From the NCBI RefSeq assembly GCF_012641405.1, contig NZ_JABAII010000027.1, forward strand, positions 1-64,000: 64,000 nt of DNA, read 5' to 3'. The stretch is from Rhizobium sp. P40RR-XXII. GTDB lineage: Bacteria > Pseudomonadota > Alphaproteobacteria > Rhizobiales > Rhizobiaceae. Both the position numbers and the translations under genes were made by a program. Under the pieces are notes generated by a model, which was not told the origin of the DNA, did not search any database, and was given only the letters and a program-made list of their open reading frames with translations. Positions 35,650-44,267 of this stretch are shown piece by piece. Position 1 is the stretch's first letter, and the number at the start of each line of letters is the position of its first letter.

Positions 35650-36493
35650 CGGACTGGTCCAGGGCATTCTCCTCGGCGGCCTCTATGCACAATATGCCCT
35701 CGGCATGGCGCTGATGTTCGGGGTCATGCGTGTCGTCAACATCACCCATGGCGATCTGATGATCCTGCTGGCGCTGATCGGCATCAGCCTCGCCTCGACA
35801 TTCGGCCTCGGACCCTGGTCGGTGCTGATCGTGCTCGTCGCGCTTGGCGGCATCATCGGCATCATCCTGCAACGGCTGATCCTCAATCGCGTCGTCGGTG
35901 CCGACCCGCTGCCCTCGCTGATAGCTACCTTCGGCCTGTCGATCGCGCTACAGAACGCGATGCTGCAGGTCTGGTCGGCCGATACGCGTTCGTTGCCGAG
36001 CGGCGGCATTGCCCAGGCCTCCTTCGAGCTTGGGCCGCTCTTCGTCGGGGTGCTGCCCGTGATCGTGCTGGTCACAGCCACCGTGCTGACGGCGGCACTC
36101 GCGACCACGATGCGATATACTCGCTTCGGGCGTTCGCTGCGCGCGGCCGCCGCCGATGTCGAGGCCGCGGCGATGACCGGTGTCGATCCGAAGGCCGTCT
36201 ATGCCGGTGCGACGGCGCTTGCCGTCGGTATCCTGGGCTTCGCGGCGGTCTTCCAGTCGATGCGGTCGACGGTATCGCCGGCCGATGGCGCCTTTCAGCT
36301 CATCTATGCCTTCGAGGCCGTCATCATCGGTGGCATGGGCTCGATCTGGGGCGCGTTCATCGGCGCCATGGTGCTCGGCATCGGCCAGTCGATCGGGTTC
36401 CGCATCGATCCCGGCTTCGGCATTCTCGCCGGCCACCTCCTCTTCCTGCTCATTCTCGCACTGCGGCCGCAGGGCATTCTCGGAAAGGACTGA
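35636..36493 (+). CDS. branched-chain/aromatic ABC permease (LivH type), module A
   Basis: A 285-residue inner-membrane permease with about eight hydrophobic segments. It opens WLDGLVQGILLGGLYAQYAL and has the family blocks VNITHGDLMIL and YAFEAVIIGGMGSIWGAFIG near the end. It partners the LivM-type permease four bases further on. The N-terminal block is nearly the same as that of the second set at 46975, showing a duplicated transporter. Confidence 0.92.
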   Translation: MQWLDGLVQGILLGGLYAQYALGMALMFGVMRVVNITHGDLMILLALIGISLASTFGLGPWSVLIVLVALGGIIGIILQRLILNRVVGADPLPSLIATFGLSIALQNAMLQVWSADTRSLPSGGIAQASFELGPLFVGVLPVIVLVTATVLTAALATTMRYTRFGRSLRAAAADVEAAAMTGVDPKAVYAGATALAVGILGFAAVFQSMRSTVSPADGAFQLIYAFEAVIIGGMGSIWGAFIGAMVLGIGQSIGFRIDPGFGILAGHLLFLLILALRPQGILGKD

Positions 36494-36497
36494 GACC

Positions 36498-37541
36498 GTG
36501 AACCACGCGCTCGCAACCGCACCGGGCCTAGCCGGCACCACGGATCTGCCGCCGGTCCGCGTTCAGCGCCAGACCCTTTCCGGTGTCATCGCCATGGGGC
36601 TGGGCGTAATCGCGCTCCTCAGCATCGCCTCGATGCCGCTCTGGGCGAGCCAGGGTCTGATCCGCGACGTAGTCGAGCTCTGCTGCTACATCGCCGTCGC
36701 CCAGATGTGGAACCTGCTTGCCGGTTATGCCGGGCTGGTGTCGGTCGGTCAGCAGGTCTTTGTCGGCGTTGCCGCCTATATGATGTTCGTTATGGCGCAG
36801 CTCTGGGGCATCAATCCGTTCGTCGCCGTGCTGCTGGCGATGATCGCGCCCGCCCTGCTCGCCATCCCCACCTATGGCCTGCTGCACCGGCTCGACGGTC
36901 CCTATTTCGCGATCGGCACCTGGGTCGTCGCCGAGGTGCTGCGGCTTGCAACTTCGGTCTTCAGCTACGTCAATGGGGGCGCGGGCATGAGCCTGCGCGT
37001 CATGACCGGCTATTCGCCCATGGAACGCGCCGTCGGCGTCTCGCTCCTTTGCGCGCTGATGCTGCTTGTCACGGTCGGCGGCAGCTATTGGCTCATGCGC
37101 TCGCGCTATGGGCTGGCGCTGATCGCCCTGCGTGACAATCCGGTCGCGGCGGCAAGCCAAGGCGTCAATGTCAGCCAGCTGCGCTTCCTCATCTGGGTTG
37201 CCGCGGCTGTCGGTACGGGCCTTGCAGGCTCCATCTATTTCATGGCCCAGCTGCGCATCACGCCACCTTCCGCCTATGACCCAAACTGGGCCAATGTCGC
37301 GATCTTCATCGTCATGGTCGGCGGGCTGGGCTCACTGGAAGGCGTGCTGATCGGGGCGCTGATCTATTTCTTCGCCGAGCGCTGGTTCGGCCAGTATGGC
37401 GCGACCTATCTGGTGGTGCTCGGCCTGCTCACCGTGTTCATGGCGCTTTTCGCGCGCGGCGGCCTCTGGGGTCTGATCTGCAAGGTCGTTGACGCGCCCT
37501 GGTTTCCGACGCGACGAAGATTGATGGAGGACCCGACATGA
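36498..37541 (+). CDS. branched-chain/aromatic ABC permease (LivM type), module A
   Basis: A 347-residue inner-membrane permease. GTG start at 36498, four bases after LivH. Family blocks are AQMWNLLAGYAGLVSVGQQ and the gating loop RSRYGLALIALRDNPVAAAS, with VGGLGSLEGVLIGALIYF near the end. About nine to ten membrane segments. Its stop overlaps the zinc dehydrogenase start (ATGA), so the enzyme genes are part of the same transcript. Confidence 0.92.
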   Translation: MNHALATAPGLAGTTDLPPVRVQRQTLSGVIAMGLGVIALLSIASMPLWASQGLIRDVVELCCYIAVAQMWNLLAGYAGLVSVGQQVFVGVAAYMMFVMAQLWGINPFVAVLLAMIAPALLAIPTYGLLHRLDGPYFAIGTWVVAEVLRLATSVFSYVNGGAGMSLRVMTGYSPMERAVGVSLLCALMLLVTVGGSYWLMRSRYGLALIALRDNPVAAASQGVNVSQLRFLIWVAAAVGTGLAGSIYFMAQLRITPPSAYDPNWANVAIFIVMVGGLGSLEGVLIGALIYFFAERWFGQYGATYLVVLGLLTVFMALFARGGLWGLICKVVDAPWFPTRRRLMEDPT

Positions 37542-38551
37542 AGGCCGTTCTGTTCGATGGCGTCGGACTGCCATTGACGGTGGGCGAACGTCCCGTCCCG
37601 GAGCCGGCGCACGATGAGGTTCTGCTCAGGATTGCCGCCTGCGGCATCTGCGGATCCGACCTGCACATGACAGAGGACCCGACGACCTTCGGCCTCAACC
37701 GCCACGATGTGCTCGGCCACGAATTTGCCGGCGAGGTGATCCGACGCGGCAGCGCCGTCTCCGAGCTCAAGCCGGGCGACCGGGTGGCGGTGGCGCCGAT
37801 GCGCGGATGCGGCGCATGCGACAATTGCATAAAGGGCGAGCCCGCATGGTGCGCCGAGATGCGGCTGATCGGCGGCGGATATGCCGAATTCACCACCGTC
37901 GCCGCCCGTCAATGCCGTATCCTGCCCGACGACCTTCCCATCGAGGAAGGCGCACTGGCCGAACCGGTCGCCGTGGCACTGCATTGCGTCATGCGGTCGG
38001 GACTGAAGGCCGGCGACCGCGTGCTGATCCTCGGCGCCGGACCGATCGGCCTGCTGGTCGCCTTCTGGGCGCGGCGCCATGGCGCCCGCGATGTTATCGT
38101 CGCCGACATCAACCGGCATCAGGAAGAGCGCGCGGCCTCGGTCAGCGCGACCGGCTTTGCCATCTCCGGCCCCGGACTTGCCGACGATTTCCGTGTCCAA
38201 ACGGGCGGCGCACCCGACATCGTCTTCGAATGCGTCGGCAAGCGCGGTCTGATCGATTTCGCCTGCAAGCTCGTCCGCACCCACGGAACGGTGGTCGGCG
38301 TCGGTCTCTGCGTCGGCGGCGACGAATGGGATCCCTTCGCGGCGTTGTCGAAGGAAATCCGGCTCGTCTTCGCGGTGTTCTTCAACATGGCCGAGTTCGA
38401 GACGGCGCTTGGTGCGCTCGGCGCCGGCCGCTACCGCCCCCAGGCGCTGATTACGGGCCGGGTCGGCTTCGACGACGTGCCTGAGACCTTCGAGGGGCTC
38501 AGGCGCCGAACGACACAATGCAAGGTGCTGATCGCCGCGGATGCGGCGTGA
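37538..38551 (+). CDS. zinc-dependent alcohol dehydrogenase (MDR family)
   Basis: A 337-residue medium-chain dehydrogenase. Catalytic zinc ligands are the Cys in CGICGSDLHM and the His in LGHEFAG. The structural zinc site reads CGACDNCIKGEPAWC. The cofactor fold is LGAGPIGLLVAFWARRHGA with acidic VADIN, favouring NAD. It is translationally coupled to the transporter. A role in oxidising a hydroxyl side chain of the imported phenolic, working with the SDR and hydrolase, is likely but the substrate is not readable. Confidence 0.9.
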   Translation: MKAVLFDGVGLPLTVGERPVPEPAHDEVLLRIAACGICGSDLHMTEDPTTFGLNRHDVLGHEFAGEVIRRGSAVSELKPGDRVAVAPMRGCGACDNCIKGEPAWCAEMRLIGGGYAEFTTVAARQCRILPDDLPIEEGALAEPVAVALHCVMRSGLKAGDRVLILGAGPIGLLVAFWARRHGARDVIVADINRHQEERAASVSATGFAISGPGLADDFRVQTGGAPDIVFECVGKRGLIDFACKLVRTHGTVVGVGLCVGGDEWDPFAALSKEIRLVFAVFFNMAEFETALGALGAGRYRPQALITGRVGFDDVPETFEGLRRRTTQCKVLIAADAA

Positions 38552-38575
38552 CCGAATGTACGAGGAGGATAGGCT

Positions 38576-39355
38576 ATGGAGTTTGAGACCCTGACGCAGG
38601 ACATCGATGGCGTCCTCACGGTCGTGAAGGCGATCGGCCACGGCCCCGCCGTGCTCGCCCTGCATGGCGCGGCAACGATCGAGGGGCACGACTGGGCGCG
38701 CGGCCTTGCCGACCGTTTCCGCGTCTACCTGCCCTTCCATCCCGGTTTCGGGGAGAGCGCCGAGGCGCCGCACATTTCCGGCATGCAGGACATGGTGGTT
38801 CACAATCTCCGCCTCGTCACGGCGCTCGGCCTTGAGCGCCCGCATCTGGTCGGTCATTCCATGGGTGGCTGGATGGCGGCCGAGATCGCCGCCGTCGCCG
38901 GCGAACGGTTCGGCAGGCTGGTGCTGAACGCGCCGGCCGGCCTCAACCATCAGGATCATCCCGGCGCGGATCTGAGCCAGATCCCGCCGGATCAGTTTCC
39001 CGCCTATCTCGCCCATAATATCGAGGTCGCGGCGCGTTATTTCCCGGGCGGTTCGGAATGCCCCTCGGTCGAGGCTTTCCTCGCCGCCCGCGAGAAGGAG
39101 GGCACGGCGCTGGGCAACCTTCTCAAGGTGCACGGCATGGGTCATCCGAATCTCGGCCGCTGGCTGAACCGGATCCCCAACGAGACCCTGATCGTCTGGG
39201 GCGACAGGGACCGTATGCTGCCCGCCTCGCAGGCGCCGCTCTGGCAGACTGCCATCCCGAATGCCCGAACGCTGATCATCGAGAATGTCGGCCATTTCGC
39301 CATGCAGGAAGATCCACGCACCGTCACCGCCATCGGCGACTTCCTCGCCAAGTGA
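38576..39355 (+). CDS. alpha/beta hydrolase
   Basis: A 259-residue alpha/beta-fold hydrolase. The nucleophile elbow is VGHSMGGWMAAE (Ser), the acid is in VWGDRDRMLP, and the catalytic His is in VGHFAMQED. The oxyanion segment is LALHGAATIEGHDW. It resembles MhpC-type C-C hydrolases and simple esterases equally; since the module has intradiol cleavage, an ester or lactone substrate is more likely. GAGGAGGATAGG lies just before the ATG. Confidence 0.88.
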   Translation: MEFETLTQDIDGVLTVVKAIGHGPAVLALHGAATIEGHDWARGLADRFRVYLPFHPGFGESAEAPHISGMQDMVVHNLRLVTALGLERPHLVGHSMGGWMAAEIAAVAGERFGRLVLNAPAGLNHQDHPGADLSQIPPDQFPAYLAHNIEVAARYFPGGSECPSVEAFLAAREKEGTALGNLLKVHGMGHPNLGRWLNRIPNETLIVWGDRDRMLPASQAPLWQTAIPNARTLIIENVGHFAMQEDPRTVTAIGDFLAK

Positions 39356-39416
39356 AACCCGAGCGCGGCGCCGCGGGCGATCTGCGACGACCAGGACCAT
39401 CAAGGAGGAACTGTCA

Positions 39417-40643
39417 ATGAACGCACCTATCAAGCACGCATCCGGCTACTGGGGCACGAAGACGGACTTCGCGTCCCTCATGGCTCATGTCGAGAAGATC
39501 GGCCCGATCCTCGACAAGAATTCCGAGGCGAACGAGAAGCTCGGCCGCCTCAACGACGAGACCTTCGAGGCGCTCAAGCCTATCCGCATGAGCCATATCT
39601 TCGCCGGCGAGGACATTGGCGGCGCGCAGCTCTCGCCGACGCAGGGCTTGCGGCTCATCGAGGCCATCACCTATCACAGCGGCGCGGCCGGCTGGGTCTC
39701 GATGGTTCATGCCTGCATCGGCGCGATGTCGGCGGCCTTCCTCCCCGACACCGCCATCAGCCGCCTGTACGGCGGCAAGACCGACAACCGGTTCTCCGGG
39801 CAGGGTACGCCGACCGGCATGCTGACGAAGGTCGACGGCGGCTATCGTCTGAACGGCAAATGGTCCTATGCCAGCGGCATCTACCACGCGACCTATACTC
39901 ATACCGCAGCCCTGCTCGACGATGGCAACGGCCAACCGGCCAAGGACGAGAAGGGCGACGTAATCGTGCTCTGCGCCCATGCGCCGGTCGACGACTACGA
40001 GCTGCTCGGCAACTGGAACGTCCTTGGCCTTCAGGCCACCGGCAGCATCGATTATACCGCCAATAATGTCTTCATTCCCGATGACATGGTGTTCCCGATC
40101 TTGACTGCCGAGCCGCAGCGCATGCAGGAATTCTTCAGCCTCGGGGTGGTGGGTCTTGCCGCCATCGGCCATTCCGGCTGGGCGATCGGTGCCTCGCGCC
40201 GCATGCTCGACGAGGCCGCGAAATACGCGAAGACCAAGACCGGCCGCGCCGGCCTGCTCGGCGAAAGCGACAAGTTCTGGTACGATTTCGGCCGGGCCGA
40301 AGCCCGTGTCCGGGCCGCCCGCGCCTTCCTTTTCGAGGTCTGGCGCGAGGTCGAGGCATCGATCGAGGCCGGCAAGCGGATGACGACGCGCCAGATCAGC
40401 CTGGTGCATCTCGCTAAATCTGAAGTGCATGAGGCCGGCGTCGATGCCTGCCATTTCGTCTATCGGTCGCTCGGTGGAGCTTCGCTGCGCTACGGCGTGA
40501 TGCAGCGGATCTATCGCGAGATGCTGACGGCCGCGAACCATTTCACGATAAACCCGAACGTCGTCGCCGCTGCCGGCCGCGACATTGCCGGCCTGTGGAG
40601 CGACCGCACCTGGCAGTTCTACGACCTGGTCGAGAAGAAATGA
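39417..40643 (+). CDS. flavin-dependent phenol monooxygenase, acyl-CoA-dehydrogenase fold (resorcinol hydroxylase GraA-like)
   Basis: A 408-residue oxygenase of the two-component group D flavin monooxygenases (HpaH/C2, GraA). It needs reduced flavin from a partner reductase and hydroxylates a phenol ring. Acyl-CoA dehydrogenase-like features are SHIFAGEDIGGAQLSPTQGL, the beta-domain block GQGTPTGMLTKVDGGYRLNG and KWSYASGIYHATYTHTAAL, and the helical end (ANHFTINPNVVAAAGRDIAG). AGGAGGAACTGTCA precedes the ATG; upstream in-frame starts lie inside the hydrolase gene. The very next gene is a flavin reductase, matching the GraA-GraD arrangement in Rhizobium resorcinol degraders. Product expected: hydroxyquinol from resorcinol (inference from family and downstream enzymes). 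Confidence 0.87.
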   Translation: MNAPIKHASGYWGTKTDFASLMAHVEKIGPILDKNSEANEKLGRLNDETFEALKPIRMSHIFAGEDIGGAQLSPTQGLRLIEAITYHSGAAGWVSMVHACIGAMSAAFLPDTAISRLYGGKTDNRFSGQGTPTGMLTKVDGGYRLNGKWSYASGIYHATYTHTAALLDDGNGQPAKDEKGDVIVLCAHAPVDDYELLGNWNVLGLQATGSIDYTANNVFIPDDMVFPILTAEPQRMQEFFSLGVVGLAAIGHSGWAIGASRRMLDEAAKYAKTKTGRAGLLGESDKFWYDFGRAEARVRAARAFLFEVWREVEASIEAGKRMTTRQISLVHLAKSEVHEAGVDACHFVYRSLGGASLRYGVMQRIYREMLTAANHFTINPNVVAAAGRDIAGLWSDRTWQFYDLVEKK

Positions 40644-41254
40644 GCGCGCCGGCGAAAGAAATGCCGGGCAAGGGGGCTGCGCCCGAAACAGGCGCCGCCG
40701 CCACTGGTTCCGGCCTCACGGAGGCGTTCCTGGCCGCCTTCAGGCACCATCCGTCCGGCGTCGCCATCATCACGGCGGAGGGTGCCGAGGGTCCTGTGGC
40801 GCTGACCGTAAGCTCGCTGATCTCGATCAGTGCCGCCCCGCCGATGGTCGCCTTCTCGCTCTCGGCATCGTCCTCAAGTGCGAAGGTGGTCGAGCGCGCC
40901 GCATCCGTCGTCGTGCATTTCGTACGCCGTGCCGATATGCAACTCGCCCGGCTCTGCGCGACATCCGGCAAGGATCGCTTCGGACCGGATGTGCGCTGGT
41001 CGCGCCTCGACAGCGGAGAGCCATACTATCCGCAGGTCGAGCTCTGGTTTCGCGCTGAGCTGCGCGGCCGGCTGGAAACGCCGGGCGCTTGCCTGGTGAC
41101 GGCGGAACTGACATCCGTCTCATCCGGCGCGCATGCGACGCGGCAAGCTGAAGCGCTGGTGTATTCCAACCGGGCCTGGCACGCGCTGGGTCCGGTGGCC
41201 GATACTGCCTCGGCGCCGGTGCTGTTGTGGCCGGACGATTCTGCGACCTTCTGA
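40640..41254 (+). CDS. flavin reductase component (HpaC/GraD-like)
   Basis: A 204-residue flavin reductase domain protein that supplies FADH2 or FMNH2. Family blocks are FRHHPSGVAIITAEG, PVALTVSSLISISAAPPMV and FSLSASSSSA, then FVRRADMQLARLCATSGKDRF. The start overlaps the oxygenase stop by four bases (ATGA), which ties the two as one enzyme system. The N-terminal 30 residues are Gly/Ala/Pro-rich and probably disordered. It is the last gene of module A, closed by a bidirectional terminator. Confidence 0.9.
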   Translation: MSAPAKEMPGKGAAPETGAAATGSGLTEAFLAAFRHHPSGVAIITAEGAEGPVALTVSSLISISAAPPMVAFSLSASSSSAKVVERAASVVVHFVRRADMQLARLCATSGKDRFGPDVRWSRLDSGEPYYPQVELWFRAELRGRLETPGACLVTAELTSVSSGAHATRQAEALVYSNRAWHALGPVADTASAPVLLWPDDSATF

Positions 41255-41255
41255 G

Positions 41256-41286
41256 AAAAAAGGCCGGCGAGTGTCCGCCGGCTTTT
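41256..41286. terminator. bidirectional terminator
   Basis: Stem GCCGGCG / CGCCGGC with a 6-base loop, preceded by six As and followed by TTTT, between the convergent flavin reductase and LysR genes. It can act as an intrinsic terminator in both directions. Confidence 0.8.
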
Positions 41287-41290
41287 CCCG

Positions 41291-42241
41291 CTACATGCCC
41301 CAGATCACGGACTGTTCGTGGCGCTTGATCAGATGCCTCAGATTCTCGAAACTCTTGCGAAGATGCGCCGAGAACGCCTCGATGGCCGGTGCGCCGAGAT
41401 CGCCCGAGCGCCGGAGCAGGCCGAGCGCCCGCTCCGGATGGGGGATTTCGACCGGCAGCGCGGTGATCGCCCTGTCGTTGCGGTAGGCGAAGACGACGCT
41501 ATGCGGCAGGATGGTCAATGCGTCGCTTTCCTTCATGTAGTTGATCGCACTCGTCAGCGAACCGCCCGCATAGCGGATCTTCGTCTCGGTGGCGCCAAGC
41601 GAGAGAACCAGGCTGCGCAGATCAGCGAGCAGCGGACTGCCGGGCGGCGGCGCGATCCAGGGAAAGTCAAGCAGTTCAGGACCCGCAAGCTTGCGCTTGA
41701 GCAGCAGCGGATGCGTAACGCGGCAGGCCACGACATTGCGGCCGGGCAACAGTTCCTGGAAATGCATGCCCGAGCCCTCTTCGAGCATGTCGATCGGGCA
41801 GATGGCGAGGTCGATCCGGTCTGCGACGATGGCAGCGCGCAGTTCGGAAAGATAGCCGTAGCTCTGCTCGATGCGGACGTCGGGAAAGGAATTCTGGAAG
41901 CCCGCGACCATGCCGGCGATCAGAGCATCCATGAAGAAAGGCGTGCCGCCGACGCGCACCAGCCCGGTGCGGCCATGGCGAAAGCCTTCTACGAGGGTGG
42001 ATGCCTTGCGGGCAGAGGTCAGGATGGTTTGGCCGTGATCGGCCAGCGCCCGTCCGAGCGGCGTTGGTTGCAGCGGCCGCCGTCCCTTGAGGAAAAGCGG
42101 CTCGCCCAGACGCTTTTCCAGCATCGCAAGCGTGCGCGACACAGCCGGCTGGCTGAGCCCGAGCATGGTCGCACCCTCGGTCACGCCGCCTGCCTGGACG
42201 ACCGCTGCGAGCTGCGCGAGGTGCCTTTCATCGATCTTCAT
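41291..42241 (-). CDS. LysR family transcriptional regulator (module B, divergent)
   Basis: A 316-residue LysR protein. The helix-turn-helix covers residues 1-60 (IDERHLAQLAAVVQAGGVTE, LGLSQPAVSRTLAMLEKRLG). The effector domain includes VRVGGTPFFMDALIAGMVAG. It diverges from the hydroxyquinol dioxygenase gene over an 80-base gap, the usual LysR layout, and likely activates module B on binding a pathway intermediate. It is a clear paralogue of the LysR at 51629 (both have GGxPFFMDA and the end PxxRALGL/PERVLGV). Confidence 0.93.
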   Translation of the reverse strand: MKIDERHLAQLAAVVQAGGVTEGATMLGLSQPAVSRTLAMLEKRLGEPLFLKGRRPLQPTPLGRALADHGQTILTSARKASTLVEGFRHGRTGLVRVGGTPFFMDALIAGMVAGFQNSFPDVRIEQSYGYLSELRAAIVADRIDLAICPIDMLEEGSGMHFQELLPGRNVVACRVTHPLLLKRKLAGPELLDFPWIAPPPGSPLLADLRSLVLSLGATETKIRYAGGSLTSAINYMKESDALTILPHSVVFAYRNDRAITALPVEIPHPERALGLLRRSGDLGAPAIEAFSAHLRKSFENLRHLIKRHEQSVIWGM

Positions 42242-42264
42242 AACAATAACGAATATAAATCGCC

Positions 42265-42279
42265 GAAAAAATTATCAAG
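42265..42279 (+). promoter_or_regulatory. candidate shared promoter element, module B copy
   Basis: GAAAAAATTATCAAG in the LysR/dioxygenase divergent gap, similar to 31830-31845 upstream of module A. A LysR operator is expected in this short gap, but no perfect T-N11-A dyad stands out. Confidence 0.35.
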
Positions 42280-42321
42280 CATTCTATTCCGGCCTGTTAG
42301 GTTCTCGTCATGGGAGAAGTC

Positions 42322-43182
42322 ATGCCAGACATATCGTTCAGTGAGCGCAACTCTGCGCAGCGTGTCGCCGAGCGGCTCGACAAGCACGCCGCGGGACCGC
42401 TGCAAGCCTTCATGGTTCCTTTCATAGAGCATCTGCACAAGCTCATTCGGGAGACCCGTCCGTCGCAAGCCGATTGGCGGCGGGCGATGGAATTCCTGAC
42501 CGATGTGGGCCATGCCAGCGACGACCGCCGGCAGGAATGGGTTCTGCTCTCCGACCTGCTCGGTGTCACCGCGCTTGTCGAGGAAATAAACACGAACCGG
42601 CCGAAAGGCGCGACGCCCAATACGGTGCGCGGCCCCTTCTACCGGGCGGATGCGCCACGGCTTACGCTCGACGCCAATATTTCGCTCGACGGGATCGGCC
42701 CGACACTTGCCGTCAGCGGCCATGTGCAGGATCTCGACGGCAAGCCGATCGCCGGCGCCACGGTGGAGACGTGGCAGGCCAACAGCAAAGGCTTCTACGA
42801 GAACCAGCAGCCTGACCAGCAGCCGGAATTCAACCTCCGCGGCATCTTCACGACCGACAACCAGGGTTGTTTCCGCTACAAGACCGTTCGCCCGGGCGGC
42901 TATGCCGTGCCCGGCGACGGCCCAGTGGGCCAGATGCTGGGTGGGCTGGGATTTGCCATGCGCCGTCCGGCACATCTCCATTTCCTGATCAAGGCCGATG
43001 GCTTTGAGACGATCAGCACGCATGTCTATGACGGCAGCGATCCGCATCTTGGCCAGGACGCCCTGTTCGGCGTGAAGGACGAGCTCATCGGGGAATTCAA
43101 ACCAACCGGGAAGGAGGATGCGACGGCGCTCGACTTCACCTTCACCATGGTCAGGGCGAAGAAGGGACGAGGAACGACATGA
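42322..43182 (+). CDS. hydroxyquinol 1,2-dioxygenase (intradiol), copy 1
   Basis: Fe(III) intradiol dioxygenase that opens hydroxyquinol to maleylacetate. The N-terminal helical dimerisation domain is followed by the beta-barrel with all four iron ligands: Tyr159 (GFYENQ), Tyr194 (GGYAVP), and His218 and His220 (RPAHLHF), counted from this start. GPVGQML and the hydroxyquinol-type spacing fit the GraB/ChqB group better than catechol dioxygenases. GGGAG five bases before the ATG at 42322 supports it; an ATG at 42310 would add four residues. The stop overlaps the maleylacetate reductase start (ATGA), the next enzyme in the pathway. Confidence 0.92.
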   Translation: MPDISFSERNSAQRVAERLDKHAAGPLQAFMVPFIEHLHKLIRETRPSQADWRRAMEFLTDVGHASDDRRQEWVLLSDLLGVTALVEEINTNRPKGATPNTVRGPFYRADAPRLTLDANISLDGIGPTLAVSGHVQDLDGKPIAGATVETWQANSKGFYENQQPDQQPEFNLRGIFTTDNQGCFRYKTVRPGGYAVPGDGPVGQMLGGLGFAMRRPAHLHFLIKADGFETISTHVYDGSDPHLGQDALFGVKDELIGEFKPTGKEDATALDFTFTMVRAKKGRGTT

Positions 43183-44243
43183 GCCTGTCTTTCTCCTATC
43201 AGGGCAGCGCGGCGCACATCGTCTTCGGCAACGGGACGAGTGGCGATGTTGGCAGATGGGTGGAGGCCCTGGAATGCCGCCGCGCGCTGGTGCTGTCCAC
43301 ACCGCACCAGGCATCCGATGCGCAAGCCATGTCGGCGCGGCTCGGACATCTCTCGGTCGGCACTTTCACCGAGGCGACCATGCATACGCCGGTTGACGTC
43401 ACCCAGCGCGCCGTCGCGCGGGCGGCCGAGCTTGGCGCGGATTGCGTCGTCTCGCTCGGCGGCGGCTCGACGACCGGACTTGGTAAGGCCATGGCCTATC
43501 GCACCGATATCCAGCAGATCGTCGTGCCCACGACCTATGCCGGTTCCGAAGTCACGCCGATCCTCGGCCAGACGGAGAACGGCGCCAAGACAACGCTGCG
43601 CAGCCCAAAGGTTACGCCCGAAGTCGTGATCTATGATCCGCAACTCTCGTTCGGCCTGCCGGTCGGCATGAGCGTCACCAGCGGCCTGAATGCGATCGCG
43701 CATGCCGCCGAAGGGCTCTATGCGCCCGACCGCAATCCCATCACGACAATGATGAGCATCGATGGCATGCGCGCGCTGAAGGACGCATTGCCCGTCCTTA
43801 TCGGCAGCCCGCGCGACGCCGCCGCTCGTGAAAAGGCGCTTTACGGCGCATGGCTCTGCGGCACCGTTCTCGGACAGATCTCGATGTCGCTCCATCACAA
43901 GATCTGTCACACGCTGGGCGGCACCTTCGACACGCCGCATGCCGAAACCCATTCCGTCATGCTGCCGCATACGATCGGTTTCAACGCGTCGGCCGTGCCG
44001 GATCTGATGATGCCGATCTCCGACATTTTCGGCGGCGCGACACCCGGACAGGCACTTTACGACTTTGCCAAATCCATCGGGGCGCCGATGGCGCTCATGG
44101 AATTCGGCCTCAGCGAGGCCGATCTCGACCGGGCGGCCGACATCGCAACCAAGAACCCCTATTCCAATCCGCGACCGATCGACCGGACGGCGATCCGCGC
44201 ACTATTAAAGGACGCCTGGAGCGGAACACCACCGCCATATTGA
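43179..44243 (+). CDS. maleylacetate reductase
   Basis: A 354-residue iron-alcohol-dehydrogenase-family enzyme that reduces maleylacetate to 3-oxoadipate with NAD(P)H. Family blocks are CVVSLGGGSTTGLGKAMAYR, IVVPTTYAGSEVTPILGQTE, and the metal/active-site region GLNAIAHAAEGLYAPD plus SLHHKICHTLGGTFDTPHAE. The TPHAETHSVMLPH end of the active site is typical of maleylacetate reductases. It is coupled to the dioxygenase that makes its substrate, so the pathway step is well supported. Confidence 0.94.
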   Translation: MSLSFSYQGSAAHIVFGNGTSGDVGRWVEALECRRALVLSTPHQASDAQAMSARLGHLSVGTFTEATMHTPVDVTQRAVARAAELGADCVVSLGGGSTTGLGKAMAYRTDIQQIVVPTTYAGSEVTPILGQTENGAKTTLRSPKVTPEVVIYDPQLSFGLPVGMSVTSGLNAIAHAAEGLYAPDRNPITTMMSIDGMRALKDALPVLIGSPRDAAAREKALYGAWLCGTVLGQISMSLHHKICHTLGGTFDTPHAETHSVMLPHTIGFNASAVPDLMMPISDIFGGATPGQALYDFAKSIGAPMALMEFGLSEADLDRAADIATKNPYSNPRPIDRTAIRALLKDAWSGTPPPY

Positions 44244-44267
44244 GTTCTTTTGGGAGGAGGAATGAAT

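Noticed and set aside
37406..39433. 675-codon minus-strand frame opposite the dehydrogenase and hydrolase genes
   Set aside because: Antisense shadow of two genes with clear active-site motifs; composition rich in Arg, Gly and Asp as expected from high-GC shadows.
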